Positions 8,512 through 18,477 of a DNA stretch of 63,290 bases are shown piece by piece. The position numbers and the translations under genes were made by a program. The stretch covers positions 1 to 63,290 of the forward strand of contig NZ_JABEND010000015.1 in the NCBI RefSeq assembly GCF_013002705.1, written 5' to 3'. Each line of letters begins with the position of its first letter. Positions within the stretch are counted from its first letter, which is position 1. The notes under the pieces are model-generated. The model made no database searches. It was not told the DNA's origin and saw only the letters and a list, made by a program, of their open reading frames with translations. This stretch comes from Nakamurella aerolata (GTDB lineage: Bacteria; Actinomycetota; Actinomycetes; Mycobacteriales; Nakamurellaceae).

Positions 8512-9406
8512 CGTTGTACCTGAAGAATCTGAGCTGCAGCGCCGAGATGATCACGATCACCACGAATAACGACCACGAGATGGCCGCGGCGTAGCCCGTA
8601 CGGAAGTTGACGAAGCCCTCACGGAACAGCATCGTCACCAGGGTGTCGGTCGCAAAGAGCGGCCCGCTTCCGGTCATCACGTAGACCAGGTCAAATATCT
8701 GAAACGACTGTATGGTCATGATGAGCGTGCCGAACAGCATCGTCGGTCGCAGCGCCGGCAGGGTGATGTAACGAAACAGCTTCCACGGGCCGGCGCCGTC
8801 GAGCCGAGCCGCCTCATAGCGATCCTCGGGGATTCCCTTGAGTCCCGCGATCAAAATGATCATGACGAAGCCGGCGTTCCGCCAGATATTCACAAAAATG
8901 ATGGTTGGCAGGGCCAATTGCGGCGACTGGAGCAATCCAATGTTCCCGAGTCCCAGCGAACGGGTGATGGCACCGACCAGCCCGAGATCAGGGTCGAGCA
9001 GGAATCGCCAGACCAAGCCGATCGAGGTCAGGGCGACCACGGTGGGAAAGAAGAACGCCGAACGGATGATGCGGTTGCCGACGCCGTCGTTGGCGAGTGC
9101 GAGGGCGAGCGCAAGGCCCAGCAGGATGATGCCCGCGACGGAGAACACGGTGATGACCACTGAGTGGATGAATGCGCCCCAGAACCGCGAGTCGTTGAGC
9201 AGCTCAACATAGTTGGCCAGGCCGACCCATGGCTGCTCCTTGGCGCCGATGGTCCAGTCGTGCAGGCTGTACCAGAGCGAGGCAAGAATCGGCCAGAGGA
9301 CGAATATCCCCAAGATGATAAAGCTGGGGGCGAGGAACAGTAGCGCGGGTGTCAAGCGGCGTCGCGGCCGCAGCGTGACCCGCCGGACCGAGGACAGCAC
9401 GGTCAT
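8501..9406 (-). CDS. Carbohydrate ABC transporter permease (MalF/CUT1 type)
   Basis: 301 residues with six helices, starting 'ALLFLAPSFIILGIFVLWPILASLWYS', a standard CUT1 MalF-like beginning. The EAA loop 'DRYEAARLDGAGPWKLFRYITLPALRPT' is present. The ATG at 9406 overlaps the binding-protein stop codon by 4 bp (ATGA), so the binding protein and the two permeases form one translationally coupled unit. It is the heterodimer partner of the downstream permease. Confidence 0.93.
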   Translation of the reverse strand: MTVLSSVRRVTLRPRRRLTPALLFLAPSFIILGIFVLWPILASLWYSLHDWTIGAKEQPWVGLANYVELLNDSRFWGAFIHSVVITVFSVAGIILLGLALALALANDGVGNRIIRSAFFFPTVVALTSIGLVWRFLLDPDLGLVGAITRSLGLGNIGLLQSPQLALPTIIFVNIWRNAGFVMIILIAGLKGIPEDRYEAARLDGAGPWKLFRYITLPALRPTMLFGTLIMTIQSFQIFDLVYVMTGSGPLFATDTLVTMLFREGFVNFRTGYAAAISWSLFVVIVIISALQLRFFRYNDVD

Positions 9407-10668
9407 GTGCCGGAGCAGCCGGTGAGTTCGTCAATCTTCGCGCTCGCGGAGTCGGTTGCGTCGTTGAGAGCCGTTCCGCGCGTGAGGCTCCCGATCATGG
9501 TCACGTAGGCCTCGCTGTCCACCTGAGTGGCGTTCGGCACCTTCGGCAGATACAGGCGGGCGCCAGGGACCTGTGCACTGAACACGGAGACCACCGGGTC
9601 GGCCCGCAGCTCGGGATCGTCGGCGAGGTCGGTCCGCAACGACGGGAAGCCTGTCGTCAACGAAAACTTCTTCTGCGCGGTTTTGCTCGTCCAGTACGCA
9701 AGGAACTCTTGCGCTTGTTCCGGATATTTTGTCTTCGCCGAGATCGCCAGCGGCACGGTCGACCCAAGGGTGACTGATTTACCGTTCGTATCCAGCGGCA
9801 CCTTGATGATGCCGAGATCAATTCCCGCCTTCTTGTAGCCGGCCGCCGCCCATGGTCCGTTGATTTCCATGGCGGCCTTCCCGGCCGAGAACAACGCGTC
9901 GGCCTCGGCTCCGGTGAGGCCGACGGGGGAGACCTTGTCGTCGGCGACCAGACCCACCCAGGGCTGCAAACTGCTGCGCCCGGCCGCGGTGTTGAGCACA
10001 CTGCAATTCTTTCCGTCGACGATGTCACCGCCCTCGAGCCACTGAAGCACCGGCCACATCGGGATGGTGTTGTTGTCGGCGAGAACGAGGCCGTAGGTGC
10101 CGTCTTTGGTGAGTGCCTTGGCCGCGCTCTTGAGCTCGGCGACCGTGGTGGGTGGCTTGACACCGGCGGCGGCGAAAAGCGCCTTGTTGTAGTACAGACT
10201 CAGCGTTGCGTAGTTGGCCGGTACGGCGTAGAGCTTGCCGTCATAGGTGAACTCGTCGACGAGGTTGGAAGCGAACTTGTCGACGTTGACCTTCGAATCG
10301 CCGTCACCGGTCAGCGTGATCGGAAGCACCGACTGCGTTTTCACGTACTGGGCGATGACGTTGGGGTCGGACGAGGGGGCCGCGATGTCCGGGCCCTGGC
10401 CGGTCATCCACGCGGATGGCAGCTTTTGCGCGATGGTGTCCCAAGGCTCGGCCGACATGGTGACCTTGATGTTCTGGTGGGACGCGTTGAAGTCCTTGAC
10501 GATCTGCTCGTAGCCGGGGGCGTCGCCTCCGGTGAAACCTGTCGAGACGCTCAGCTCGACCACTCCTGCGGTGGTCCCACCCCCGGCGGAGCCGTCCCCG
10601 CCCGAGCAGCCGGTGACGATCAGGCCCAACCCTGCCGCGACGGCGGCGAGCGGTTTGCTGCGGAGCAT
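9403..10668 (-). CDS. Extracellular sugar-binding lipoprotein of the ABC transporter
   Basis: 421 residues from ATG 10668, which has AGGGAGAG just upstream. A lipoprotein signal ends in the lipobox 'LIVTGCSGG', so it is anchored to the outer face of the membrane. The body is a SBP_bac_1-type binding protein: 'VELSVSTGFTGGDAPGYEQIVKDFNASHQNIKVTM', 'VLPITLTGDGDSKVNV', 'AAMEINGPWAAAGYKKAG', 'YPEQAQEFLAYWTS'. It should capture an oligosaccharide released by the secreted GH54 enzyme and deliver it to the two permeases. The operator 41 bp upstream is identical to the one before the GH54 gene. Confidence 0.93.
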   Translation of the reverse strand: MLRSKPLAAVAAGLGLIVTGCSGGDGSAGGGTTAGVVELSVSTGFTGGDAPGYEQIVKDFNASHQNIKVTMSAEPWDTIAQKLPSAWMTGQGPDIAAPSSDPNVIAQYVKTQSVLPITLTGDGDSKVNVDKFASNLVDEFTYDGKLYAVPANYATLSLYYNKALFAAAGVKPPTTVAELKSAAKALTKDGTYGLVLADNNTIPMWPVLQWLEGGDIVDGKNCSVLNTAAGRSSLQPWVGLVADDKVSPVGLTGAEADALFSAGKAAMEINGPWAAAGYKKAGIDLGIIKVPLDTNGKSVTLGSTVPLAISAKTKYPEQAQEFLAYWTSKTAQKKFSLTTGFPSLRTDLADDPELRADPVVSVFSAQVPGARLYLPKVPNATQVDSEAYVTMIGSLTRGTALNDATDSASAKIDELTGCSGT

Positions 10669-10708
10669 GGCGGCTCTCCCTTGAGCGACGGATGTGGTGC
10701 AGCGACGA

Positions 10709-10726
10709 TGCTTCATCGTTAAAGCA
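10709..10726. promoter_or_regulatory. LacI-family operator before the ABC/GH1-like operon
   Basis: Exact second copy of TGCTTCATCGTTAAAGCA. On the minus strand it follows a possible promoter TTGCCT-18-TAGCAT (10756-10727), so bound repressor would cover the start of transcription. Together with the copy at 5071 it defines a two-promoter local regulon. Confidence 0.8.
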
Positions 10727-10814
10727 GATGCTAGAGGACGACGGCAGGCCAAGGCAATGGGATCGACCAGCGGGGTCTCGCGGCCGAGGGGCATTGCGCC
10801 GCGCACTGGACAAG

Positions 10815-10836
10815 AAACCCTAGGGGGGTATAGTTT
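10815..10836. promoter_or_regulatory. CsoR-type operator 1 overlapping the csoR promoter
   Basis: The core CCCTAGGGGGGTATAG (TATACCCCCCTAGGG on the other strand) fits the G-tract pseudo-palindrome bound by CsoR-family copper repressors. It includes a likely -10 box TATAGT (10829-10834), with TGGACA about 16 bp upstream as -35. Apo-CsoR bound here would block the promoter, and Cu(I) would release it. Confidence 0.75.
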
Positions 10837-10850
10837 CGGTCCAGAACGAC

Positions 10851-10871
10851 GGATACCCCCGAGGGGTAGTG
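10851..10871. promoter_or_regulatory. CsoR-type operator 2 in the csoR leader
   Basis: GATACCCCCGAGGGGTAG is a near-perfect palindrome of the same G/C-tract type, 36 bp downstream of operator 1 and 17 bp before the csoR start codon. Two CsoR sites in tandem suggest tighter repression of the copper operon. Confidence 0.75.
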
Positions 10872-10887
10872 AGGATCGGAGCGGGAG

Positions 10888-11217
10888 ATGACCCAGAACG
10901 AACCGTCGGTGGAGTCCGCGGAGCACCCCCACCCGGAGCGCGGCTACATCCACCGCAAGGACGATTACCTCAAGCGGCTGCGGCGCATCGAGGGCCAGGC
11001 CAGGGGGCTGCAGCGGATGGTCGAGGAAGAGCAGTACTGCATCGACATACTCACCCAGGTCTCGGCGATGACGAAGGCGCTGCAATCGGTCTCGCTCGGC
11101 CTGCTCGAGGAGCACCTCGGCCACTGCGTGGTGCGGGCCGCGCAGACCGGGGGACCGGAAGCCGACGAGAAGGTCAAGGAAGCCACCGACGCCATCGCGC
11201 GCCTGGTCCGGTCGTAA
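10888..11217 (+). CDS. csoR: CsoR-family copper-sensing repressor
   Basis: 109 residues, all-helical DUF156 fold. The Cu(I) ligands of CsoR are all visible: Cys in 'EEEQYCIDILTQ', and His and Cys in 'EEHLGHCVVRA' (the C-H-C set), preceded by the conserved Tyr and followed by an acidic helix. 'YLKRLRRIEGQARGLQRMV' is the DNA-contacting helix. It is the first gene of a copper operon (copZ, YtkA-like, copA, copB) and has two G-tract palindromes in its leader, so it probably represses itself and the whole operon. The C-H-C set argues for copper rather than for nickel (RcnR) or sulfide (CstR) sensing. Confidence 0.93.
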   Translation: MTQNEPSVESAEHPHPERGYIHRKDDYLKRLRRIEGQARGLQRMVEEEQYCIDILTQVSAMTKALQSVSLGLLEEHLGHCVVRAAQTGGPEADEKVKEATDAIARLVRS

Positions 11218-11279
11218 CCCAGCCGCGCACCCACTCTGATTCACCCACGCACCACAACCGTAGGAAGGAACGAAACTCC

Positions 11280-11492
11280 ATGTCCACCAGCCAGTTCACC
11301 GTCACCGGAATGACCTGCAGCCACTGCGTCGCCTCCGTCACCGAAGAGGTCACCGCCGTCCCCGGCGTCACCGGGGTCGACGTCGATCTCGCCACCGGCG
11401 GGCTCACCGTCACCAGCGACGCGCCCGTCGACGACGCCAGCATCAAGGCGGCCGTCGAGGAGGCCGGCTACCAGCTCGCACCCGCGAGCTGA
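11280..11492 (+). CDS. copZ: CopZ-type copper chaperone (HMA domain)
   Basis: 70 residues, one ferredoxin-like heavy-metal-associated domain. 'VTGMTCSHCVASV' carries the Cu(I)-binding CxxC, and the ending 'AAVEEAGYQLAP' is the usual last strand. The ATG at 11280 follows AGGAAGGA. It should carry Cu(I) in the cytoplasm to the two ATPases encoded downstream and may deliver it to CsoR. It lies 62 bp after csoR in the same direction. Confidence 0.93.
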   Translation: MSTSQFTVTGMTCSHCVASVTEEVTAVPGVTGVDVDLATGGLTVTSDAPVDDASIKAAVEEAGYQLAPAS

Positions 11493-11575
11493 CCGGCTAA
11501 CGCACAGCAGCACCAACCCCGAGGGCCGCGACGGCACCGACTCATCACCACCAGCCAGCGAGAAGGAGACCCGAC

Positions 11576-12580
11576 ATGTCTGCCGCTACCAAGCTTTCCG
11601 GCTTCGCGGCGATCCTGCTGGTGGTTGTCGCCGCGGCCTTCGGGGTCGGCAAGGCGGTCGGCCCGGTGAACGCGTCGGCCAACCCTGCGACCGGCACCAT
11701 GGCGCACTCCGGCGGCGACAGCGGTTCGCCGGACAGCACCCAAGCGCCGACCGCGCCGGCCGTCGGCGGCCTGACCAGCTCCGACCAGGGCTACTCACTG
11801 CTGCTGGCCGCGCCAACCGCGCCCAGCGGCAACCCCACTGCGCTGCGCTTCCACATCGCCGGACCCAACGGCCGGCCGGTCACCGAGTTCGACCAGACGC
11901 ACGACAAGCAACTGCATCTTGTCGCGGTGCGTACCGACACCTCAGGGTTTCAGCACGTGCACCCGACGATGGATCCGGCAGGCACCTGGACCACCGAGCT
12001 CAACCTGACCCCCGGCGCCTGGCGGTTGTTCACCGATTTCCAACCGACCGGGTTCGGCACCAGCGTGACGCTCGGGGTGAACCTGTCGGTGCCGGGTGAC
12101 TATCGGCCGAGCCCGCTGCCAGCGCCCAACCGCACCGCCATCGTGGACGGTTACACCGTCACGTTGAACGGCGATCTGGTCGCCGGCCGGATGAGCGATC
12201 TCACCCTGAACATCTCGCGCGGCGGCATGCCGGTGATCGACCTGCAGCCCTATCTGGGCGCCTTCGGCCACCTGGTGGCCTTGCGCGCCAACGACTTGGC
12301 CTATCTGCACGTGCATCCACAGGGCGAACCCGGCGACGGCGTCACCCCAGCGGGACCGGACATCACCTTCGGCGCCACCGCCCCCTCGGCCGGCAGCTAC
12401 CGGCTCTACCTCGACTTCCAACACAACGGCGTGGTCCGCACCGCCGAGTTCACGATCGCCGTCGCCGACGGCCCGCCCGCCCCCAAGAACGCCGAGAACG
12501 CCGAGAACGCCGAGAACACCGCGGTACCAGACGATTCCGGGCCGGCGGCGACCACCGCCGACCACGGCGGCGGCCACTGA
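11576..12580 (+). CDS. Exported His-rich protein of the copper operon (YtkA/FixH-like)
   Basis: 334 residues. An N-terminal hydrophobic segment ('[23 protein letters not shown]', residues 7-29) anchors or exports the protein. The rest is made of beta-rich units with two matching histidine motifs: '[17 protein letters not shown]' and '[17 protein letters not shown]', each followed by a 'GxWRLFxDFQ' / 'SYRLYLDFQ' strand. This repeated H...HxHP pattern is common in actinobacterial proteins encoded with copper ATPases and suggests metal binding outside the membrane; no experimental role is known to me. The C-terminus is low complexity with a repeated 'AEN' triplet and ends in His residues ('TTADHGGGH'). 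Its place between copZ and copA supports a copper role. Confidence 0.75.
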   Translation: MSAATKLSGFAAILLVVVAAAFGVGKAVGPVNASANPATGTMAHSGGDSGSPDSTQAPTAPAVGGLTSSDQGYSLLLAAPTAPSGNPTALRFHIAGPNGRPVTEFDQTHDKQLHLVAVRTDTSGFQHVHPTMDPAGTWTTELNLTPGAWRLFTDFQPTGFGTSVTLGVNLSVPGDYRPSPLPAPNRTAIVDGYTVTLNGDLVAGRMSDLTLNISRGGMPVIDLQPYLGAFGHLVALRANDLAYLHVHPQGEPGDGVTPAGPDITFGATAPSAGSYRLYLDFQHNGVVRTAEFTIAVADGPPAPKNAENAENAENTAVPDDSGPAATTADHGGGH

Positions 12581-12660
12581 TCAGCCATCAGCGAGCACGA
12601 ACGCCGCGAACAACCAGGCCACTCACCACCATCAGCACCGCAGCTCCAGGAAGGACGACC

Positions 12661-15021
12661 ATGAGCGCGCTCAACGATGTGACACCGACCCGGCCGGACA
12701 GCCAGGTCGAGCTCGTCATCGGTGGGATGACGTGCGCGTCCTGCGCGAACCGGATCGAACGGAAGCTGAACAAGCTGGACGGTGTCACCGCAACGGTCAA
12801 CTACGCCACCGAGAAGGCCAAGGTCAGCTACCAGCCGGCGGTCGGCACCGACGCCCTGATCGACGCCGTGGAACAGGCCGGCTACACCGCGCGGCTGCCC
12901 AAGCCGCCGGCCGCGGCCGAGGCATCAGGCGACGACGCGCACCCCGCCGATGACCCGGTTCGCGACCTGCGCAACCGCGTGATTGTCTCTGCGGTGCTGA
13001 GCATTCCGGTGATCGCCATGGCGATGATCCCGGCGTTGCAGTTCACCTACTGGCAGTGGCTCTCACTGGCGCTGGCGGCGCCGGTGATCATTTGGGGCGG
13101 CTGGCCGTTCCACAAGGCGGCGTGGACCAACCTGCGGCACGGTGCCGCCACCATGGACACTCTGGTGTCGATGGGCACCACCGCAGCACTGCTGTGGTCG
13201 CTGTACGCGTTGTTCTTCGGCACCGCGGGTGAGCCGGGTATGGTGCACCCCTTCGAGCTCACCATTGCCCGCGGCGACGGCACCGGCAACATCTACCTCG
13301 AGGTCGGCGCCGGGGTCATCACCTTCATCCTGCTCGGCAGATATTTCGAGGCCCGATCCAAGCGACGCGCGGGCGCGGCGCTCCGGGCACTGCTTGAGCT
13401 TGGCGCCAAAGAGGTTTCGGTGCTGCGTGACGGCCACGAGCAGCTGATCGGCATCGACCAGCTGGCGGTCGGTGACCGGTTCGTGGTGCGGCCGGGGGAG
13501 AAGATCGCCACCGATGGGCGCATCGTCGAGGGCTCGTCTGCGGTGGACGCGTCGATGGTGACCGGTGAATCGGTTCCGGTGGAGGTCGCGCCCGGCGACA
13601 CCGTCATCGGGGCGACGGTCAACGCCGGCGGCCGGCTGGTGGTCGAGGCCACCAGGGTCGGTGCCGACACCCAGCTCGCGCAGATGGCCCAGCTGGTCGA
13701 GGACGCGCAGAACGGCAAGGCACAGGCGCAGCGGCTGGCCGACCGGATCTCCGGCATCTTCGTGCCGATCGTGATCGCGTTGGCGTTCGCCGCCTTCGGC
13801 TTCTGGATCGGCGCCGGGGGTTCCGCGGCCGCCGCGTTCACCGCAGCGGTCGCCGTGCTGATTGTCGCCTGCCCCTGCGCGCTGGGTCTGGCCACGCCCA
13901 CCGCGCTGCTGGTCGGCACCGGACGCGGCGCCCAGCTCGGCATCCTGATCAAGGGCCCTGAGGTGCTCGAGACCACCCGCAAGGTGGACACCGTGGTGCT
14001 GGACAAGACCGGTACCGTCACCACCGGGCAGATGACGCTGGTCGACGTGATCGCCGCCGGCGGCGAAAACCCCGACACCGTACTGCATTTGGCCGGTGCG
14101 TTGGAGCACGCCTCCGAACATCCAATCGCCAAGGCCATCGCCAGCGCCGCAACGGAGCGCACCGGTCCGTTGCCGGCCGTCCGCGACTTCACCAACATCG
14201 AGGGACTCGGCGTGCAGGGCACGGTGCCGGCGGGAGCCGACAGCGACGCCACTGGCGGTGCCGGCGAGCACATCGTGCTGGTGGGCCGGCCGCGACTGCT
14301 CGCCGAGTGGTCACAGCAACTGCCGCCCGAGTTGGAGGCCGCCCTCACCAGCGCGTCAGAGCAGGGACAGACCGCGGTCGCGGTCGGCTGGGACGGCAAG
14401 GCCCGTGGGGTGCTGGTGGTCGCCGACGCGATCAAACCGACGTCGGCACAGGCGATTCGACAGCTGCGTGAGCTCGGCCTGACGCCGGTACTGCTCACCG
14501 GAGACAACGCCACCGTGGCAGCCGCCGTTGCCGAATCTGTCGGCATCGACCCCGGTCCGGAGACGGTGATCGCCGAGGTACTGCCGGCGGACAAGGTGAA
14601 CGTCGTCACCCGGCTGCAGGCTCAGGGCAGGGTGGTGGCCATGGTCGGTGACGGGGTGAACGACGCCGCCGCGCTGGCCCAGGCCGACCTGGGCCTGGCG
14701 ATGGGGACCGGCACCGATGTCGCCATCGAAGCGTCCGACCTCACCCTGGTGCGCGGCGATCTGCGCGCCGCAGCGGACGCCATCCGGTTGTCCCGCCGCA
14801 CCTTGGCCACCATCAAGGGAAACCTGTTCTGGGCCTTCGCGTACAACGTTGCCGCGCTGCCACTGGCGGTGGCCGGGCTGCTGAACCCGATGCTGGCCGG
14901 CGCCGCCATGGCCTTCTCGTCGGTGTTCGTGGTCTCGAACAGCCTGCGGCTGCGCAACTTCAAACCGCTGGCGGATAACCGCGACGCCGGCACCATCACC
15001 ACAACTGGACCGACATCATGA
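12661..15021 (+). CDS. copA: Cu(I)-exporting P1B-type ATPase CopA
   Basis: 786 residues. An N-terminal HMA domain ('[21 protein letters not shown]', residues ~21-85) receives Cu(I) from CopZ. Eight membrane helices follow, with the transport motif '[11 protein letters not shown]' (CPC, the Cu(I) class) in helix 6. The actuator has 'TGES', the phosphorylation site is 'DKTGTVTTG', the nucleotide domain has the 'SEHPIAKAI' HP motif, and the hinge is '[12 protein letters not shown]'. The start follows AGGAAGG. Its stop overlaps the start of the second ATPase in ATGA. It should pump Cu(I) out of the cytoplasm. Confidence 0.95.
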   Translation: MSALNDVTPTRPDSQVELVIGGMTCASCANRIERKLNKLDGVTATVNYATEKAKVSYQPAVGTDALIDAVEQAGYTARLPKPPAAAEASGDDAHPADDPVRDLRNRVIVSAVLSIPVIAMAMIPALQFTYWQWLSLALAAPVIIWGGWPFHKAAWTNLRHGAATMDTLVSMGTTAALLWSLYALFFGTAGEPGMVHPFELTIARGDGTGNIYLEVGAGVITFILLGRYFEARSKRRAGAALRALLELGAKEVSVLRDGHEQLIGIDQLAVGDRFVVRPGEKIATDGRIVEGSSAVDASMVTGESVPVEVAPGDTVIGATVNAGGRLVVEATRVGADTQLAQMAQLVEDAQNGKAQAQRLADRISGIFVPIVIALAFAAFGFWIGAGGSAAAAFTAAVAVLIVACPCALGLATPTALLVGTGRGAQLGILIKGPEVLETTRKVDTVVLDKTGTVTTGQMTLVDVIAAGGENPDTVLHLAGALEHASEHPIAKAIASAATERTGPLPAVRDFTNIEGLGVQGTVPAGADSDATGGAGEHIVLVGRPRLLAEWSQQLPPELEAALTSASEQGQTAVAVGWDGKARGVLVVADAIKPTSAQAIRQLRELGLTPVLLTGDNATVAAAVAESVGIDPGPETVIAEVLPADKVNVVTRLQAQGRVVAMVGDGVNDAAALAQADLGLAMGTGTDVAIEASDLTLVRGDLRAAADAIRLSRRTLATIKGNLFWAFAYNVAALPLAVAGLLNPMLAGAAMAFSSVFVVSNSLRLRNFKPLADNRDAGTITTTGPTS

Positions 15022-17204
15022 CAACCCCGCAGCACCCCGGCACCGGCCGTCATCAGGCTCCGGGCCAGCAGACCGAGCACCACCACCCCGCTGACCACCC
15101 GACGGCGACGGTGACCCAGCCGCCGTCGGCGGTCGATCCACACGCCGGGCACGACATGTCCGGCGCAGGACAGGGTGGCCATGGCAATCACGGGGGCCAT
15201 GCCGGCCACGGCGATCATGTAGCCCAATTCCGGCGATTGTTCTGGATCATGCTGGTGCTGGCCATCCCGGTGGTGGTCTTCAACGACATGTTCGCCCACC
15301 TGATCGGCTACCACCTGCCGTCCGGCGAGTGGGTGCGCTGGGTATCGCCGGTGCTCGGCACGGTGATGTACGTGTGGGGCGGCAAGCCGTTCCTCACCGG
15401 CGCCGTCTCCGAGATCCGTTCTCGCAAGCCGGGAATGATGCTGCTGATCGCGCTGGCGATCACCGTCGCGTTCCTGGCGTCATGGGGCGCCACCCTGAGG
15501 CTGCTGGACGGCGAGCTGAACTTCTGGTGGGAACTGGCGCTGCTGATCGTCATCATGCTGCTGGGTCACTGGATCGAGATGCGGTCGCTGGCCCAGACCA
15601 CCTCGGCGCTGGACTCGCTGGCCGCGCTGCTGCCGGATGAGGCCGAGCGGGTCGAGGGCGACCAGCTGGTCACCGTCTCGCCGGCGCAGCTGCGGGTTGG
15701 CGACGTGGTGCTGGTGCGGCCGGGCGGGTCCGTCCCGGCGGACGGTGAGATCGTCGACGGCACAGCGCATCTGGACGAATCGATGGTCACCGGCGAGTCC
15801 CGCGCGGTACGCCGCGGCGTCGGCGATCCGGTGGTGGCCGGCACCGTTGCCACCGACTCGGCGGTGCGGGTCAGGGTCACCGCCACCGGCGATCAGACCA
15901 CCCTGGCCGGCATCCAGAAGCTGGTCGCCGAGGCCCAGGCATCGTCGTCGCGTGCGCAGCGGATCGCCGACACCGCAGCGGCTCTGCTGTTCTGGTTCGC
16001 GCTCGGCGCCGCGGTGATCACCGCCATTGTCTGGTCGGCGACCGGGCAGCCGGACGAAGCGGTGGTCAGGGCCATCACCGTGCTGGTGATCGCCTGCCCG
16101 CACGCCCTTGGTCTCGCGATCCCACTGGTGGTAGCGATCGCCACCGAGCGGGCCGCCAAGGGTGGGGTGCTGATCAAGGACCGGCTGGCGCTGGAGTCGA
16201 TGCGCACCGTCGACACGGTGCTGTTCGACAAGACCGGGACCCTCACCAAGGGCGAGCCGACGGTGACCGCCGTGCACCCTGTCGCCGGGCGGGACGCCGA
16301 CCAGGTGCTTGCGCTGGCCGCCGCCGCGGAGGCCGACAGCGAGCATCCGCTGGCCAGGGCCATCACCGGCGCCGCCAAGCAGCGCGGCCTCACTGTTCCT
16401 GCGGCAACGGGCTTTTCGTCGTCGCCTGCTATCGGGGTCAAGGCGACCGTCGACGGCAACGTCATCGAGGTCGGCGGCCCCAACCTGCTCAGCGAGCGCG
16501 GCGCCGGCGAGCTGTCGGCGACGCACGAGTGGCGCAACCAGGGCGCGATCATCCTGCACGTGCTGGCGGACGGACAGGTGATCGGTGCGCTGCGGTTGGC
16601 CGACGAGATCCGCCAGGAGTCGCGCGAGGCGGTGGCTGCCCTGCACGCCGCGGGGGTGCAGGTGGTGATGATCACCGGCGACGCCAAGGCCGTCGCCGAC
16701 AGCGTCGCCGGAGAACTCGGCATCACCAGGGTGTTCGCCGGCGTCCGGCCGGAGGACAAGGCCGCGAAGGTCGCCGAGCTGCAGGCCGAGGGACGCCGGG
16801 TCGCCATGGTGGGCGACGGCGTCAACGATGCACCCGCGCTGGCCACCGCCGATGTCGGCATTGCCATCGGCGCCGGCACCGACGTCGCCATCGGGTCGGC
16901 CGGCGTGATCCTCGCCTCCGACGACCCCCGTTCGGTGCTGTCGGTGATCCAGCTGTCCCGTGCCGCCTACCGCAAGATGAAGCAAAACCTCTGGTGGGCA
17001 GCCGGTTACAACCTGATCGCCGTTCCGCTGGCCGCCGGTGTGCTGGCGCCAATCGGCTTCGTGATGCCGATGAGCATCGGCGCGATCTTGATGTCGGTGT
17101 CCACCGTTGTGGTGGCGCTGAACGCCCAGCTGCTGCGCCGCCTCGACCTCAGCCCGGCAGCCAGCGCCGCCTACTTTCTCGACAAGGCCGGCAAACCGCG
17201 TTGA
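15018..17204 (+). CDS. copB: P1B-type ATPase of the CopB class (CPH motif)
   Basis: 728 residues, translationally coupled to copA. It has no HMA domain; instead residues ~10-75 are very rich in His and Gly ('[23 protein letters not shown]'), as in CopB proteins. The transport motif is '[11 protein letters not shown]' (CPH), which marks the P1B-3 class often linked to Cu(I)/Cu(II)/Ag export. Other signatures are 'TGES', 'DKTGTLTKG', 'SEHPLARAI' and '[12 protein letters not shown]'. Having both CPC and CPH pumps in one operon suggests division of labour by affinity or by metal state, which the sequence cannot settle. It ends 3 bp from the convergent transporter gene. Confidence 0.93.
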   Translation: MTTPQHPGTGRHQAPGQQTEHHHPADHPTATVTQPPSAVDPHAGHDMSGAGQGGHGNHGGHAGHGDHVAQFRRLFWIMLVLAIPVVVFNDMFAHLIGYHLPSGEWVRWVSPVLGTVMYVWGGKPFLTGAVSEIRSRKPGMMLLIALAITVAFLASWGATLRLLDGELNFWWELALLIVIMLLGHWIEMRSLAQTTSALDSLAALLPDEAERVEGDQLVTVSPAQLRVGDVVLVRPGGSVPADGEIVDGTAHLDESMVTGESRAVRRGVGDPVVAGTVATDSAVRVRVTATGDQTTLAGIQKLVAEAQASSSRAQRIADTAAALLFWFALGAAVITAIVWSATGQPDEAVVRAITVLVIACPHALGLAIPLVVAIATERAAKGGVLIKDRLALESMRTVDTVLFDKTGTLTKGEPTVTAVHPVAGRDADQVLALAAAAEADSEHPLARAITGAAKQRGLTVPAATGFSSSPAIGVKATVDGNVIEVGGPNLLSERGAGELSATHEWRNQGAIILHVLADGQVIGALRLADEIRQESREAVAALHAAGVQVVMITGDAKAVADSVAGELGITRVFAGVRPEDKAAKVAELQAEGRRVAMVGDGVNDAPALATADVGIAIGAGTDVAIGSAGVILASDDPRSVLSVIQLSRAAYRKMKQNLWWAAGYNLIAVPLAAGVLAPIGFVMPMSIGAILMSVSTVVVALNAQLLRRLDLSPAASAAYFLDKAGKPR

Positions 17205-17207
17205 CCA

Positions 17208-18383
17208 TCAGGCGGCGGCGGGCGGGCGCAGCAAGGTTCCGCGGTACACCCCGAGGACCGTCCGGATGCCGACCAACAGCCAGGCGCCCACCAGGGCGGT
17301 ATACAGAACCGCTGCCGCCCAACGGAATGCCGGCAGTCCGGTGTGCAGCGCAAGGCCGCTGGCCGCGGTGACGCAGGTGCCGACGGGGAAGGTGAACGAC
17401 CACCAGGTCAGCGAGAACGGCAGCCCGGCCCGCGCGGTGCCCACCGTGACGGCCGTCGCGACGGCCGCCCAGAGCATCGCGAATCCCCACACCGGAAGCG
17501 AATACACCAACGCGAAGGCCCGGAAGGCGTCGGCGTAGGGCGCTGCCATGGCGTGCGGTGCCGCATCGGCCAGCACGTTGGCCGCCGTCATCGACTGACC
17601 GAGCGGGCCGAGCACGATCCACAGCGTCGGGACCATCGCGGCGGCACCGACCTTGTGCACCGCGAGCAGGTTCCAGATGAGCGTGATGACGATCAGCGAG
17701 GCGATCAGTGACAGCCCGAACATGGCATAACAGGCCGCCAGCAACAACTCTCGTCCAGCACCTGGTGCAACATAGGGAATCAACATGCCGCCGGTGGTGG
17801 CCGACACCATCGGTGGGACCACCGGCATCAACCAGCCGCCGAACGCGCTCTCCGGCGTGACGTCGCGGTGCCGGGTGAACTGCAGGAAGGGCACCAGCAC
17901 GGCAGACGCCAAGCCGAGCACGGTCCCCAGTGTCCAGAGCGTCCAGTCGACGACGAGGGCCGCGCTCAACCCGATCACGTCCTTGCCGAGCACCAGCGTC
18001 CCGGCCCCGACCGTGAGCAACGCCATCGGCGGGGCCCCGTAGAAGTGCGCCATGACCGCGTGCTGATGATGCCGCCGTGCGGTGTCCCGGTGCCGCACCC
18101 AGTGTGCCGCCGTCGCGGCCGTCACCGCCGTGAGCCAGAGCGCGGCGAGCGCCCACGCCAGCGTGGCGAACGGCCGCAACCCCGGAATCGACACCGGCAA
18201 CGACGCGGCGGCCGTCGCCACGATCCCGGTACCCATCACCGAGGCGAAACAGTTGGGCGTGATGTTGGACAACAACTGGCCAGGATGGTCGAGGTCGGCC
18301 AGCCACCGCTGTTGCCGCCGCCGGATGCCGGCTGAGGCGGCGCTGGCTGGGGCATCGCGGGTATCGATGACGTGGGTGCTCAT
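17208..18383 (-). CDS. TDT/SLAC1-family membrane transporter (TehA-like)
   Basis: 391 residues from ATG 18383, with about ten membrane helices in the fivefold helical-hairpin pattern of the tellurite-resistance/dicarboxylate transporter family. The opening 'ITPNCFASVMGTGIVATAAASLP' is the family's typical first helix. Members move small anions (dicarboxylates, sulfite, nitrate-like ions) or give tellurite resistance; the substrate here is unknown. A LysR gene is divergent 94 bp away, with a perfect palindrome between them, so LysR control is likely. Confidence 0.85.
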   Translation of the reverse strand: MSTHVIDTRDAPASAASAGIRRRQQRWLADLDHPGQLLSNITPNCFASVMGTGIVATAAASLPVSIPGLRPFATLAWALAALWLTAVTAATAAHWVRHRDTARRHHQHAVMAHFYGAPPMALLTVGAGTLVLGKDVIGLSAALVVDWTLWTLGTVLGLASAVLVPFLQFTRHRDVTPESAFGGWLMPVVPPMVSATTGGMLIPYVAPGAGRELLLAACYAMFGLSLIASLIVITLIWNLLAVHKVGAAAMVPTLWIVLGPLGQSMTAANVLADAAPHAMAAPYADAFRAFALVYSLPVWGFAMLWAAVATAVTVGTARAGLPFSLTWWSFTFPVGTCVTAASGLALHTGLPAFRWAAAVLYTALVGAWLLVGIRTVLGVYRGTLLRPPAAA

Positions 18384-18440
18384 GGGACTCACGCTGCCGC
18401 CGTCCGGCATGCTCTCGCCACGACGAGCTCATTGTCTTGC

Positions 18441-18457
18441 CACAAACGGTCTTTGTG
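18441..18457. promoter_or_regulatory. LysR-type palindrome between tehA-like and lysR
   Basis: CACAAA-CGGTC-TTTGTG is a perfect 6-bp inverted repeat with a 5-bp centre. It lies in the middle of the divergent intergenic region, 20 bp before the lysR start, as expected for a LysR recognition site that also controls the lysR gene itself. Confidence 0.6.
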
Positions 18458-18477
18458 CCTCGCGTTAGGGTGGTGCC

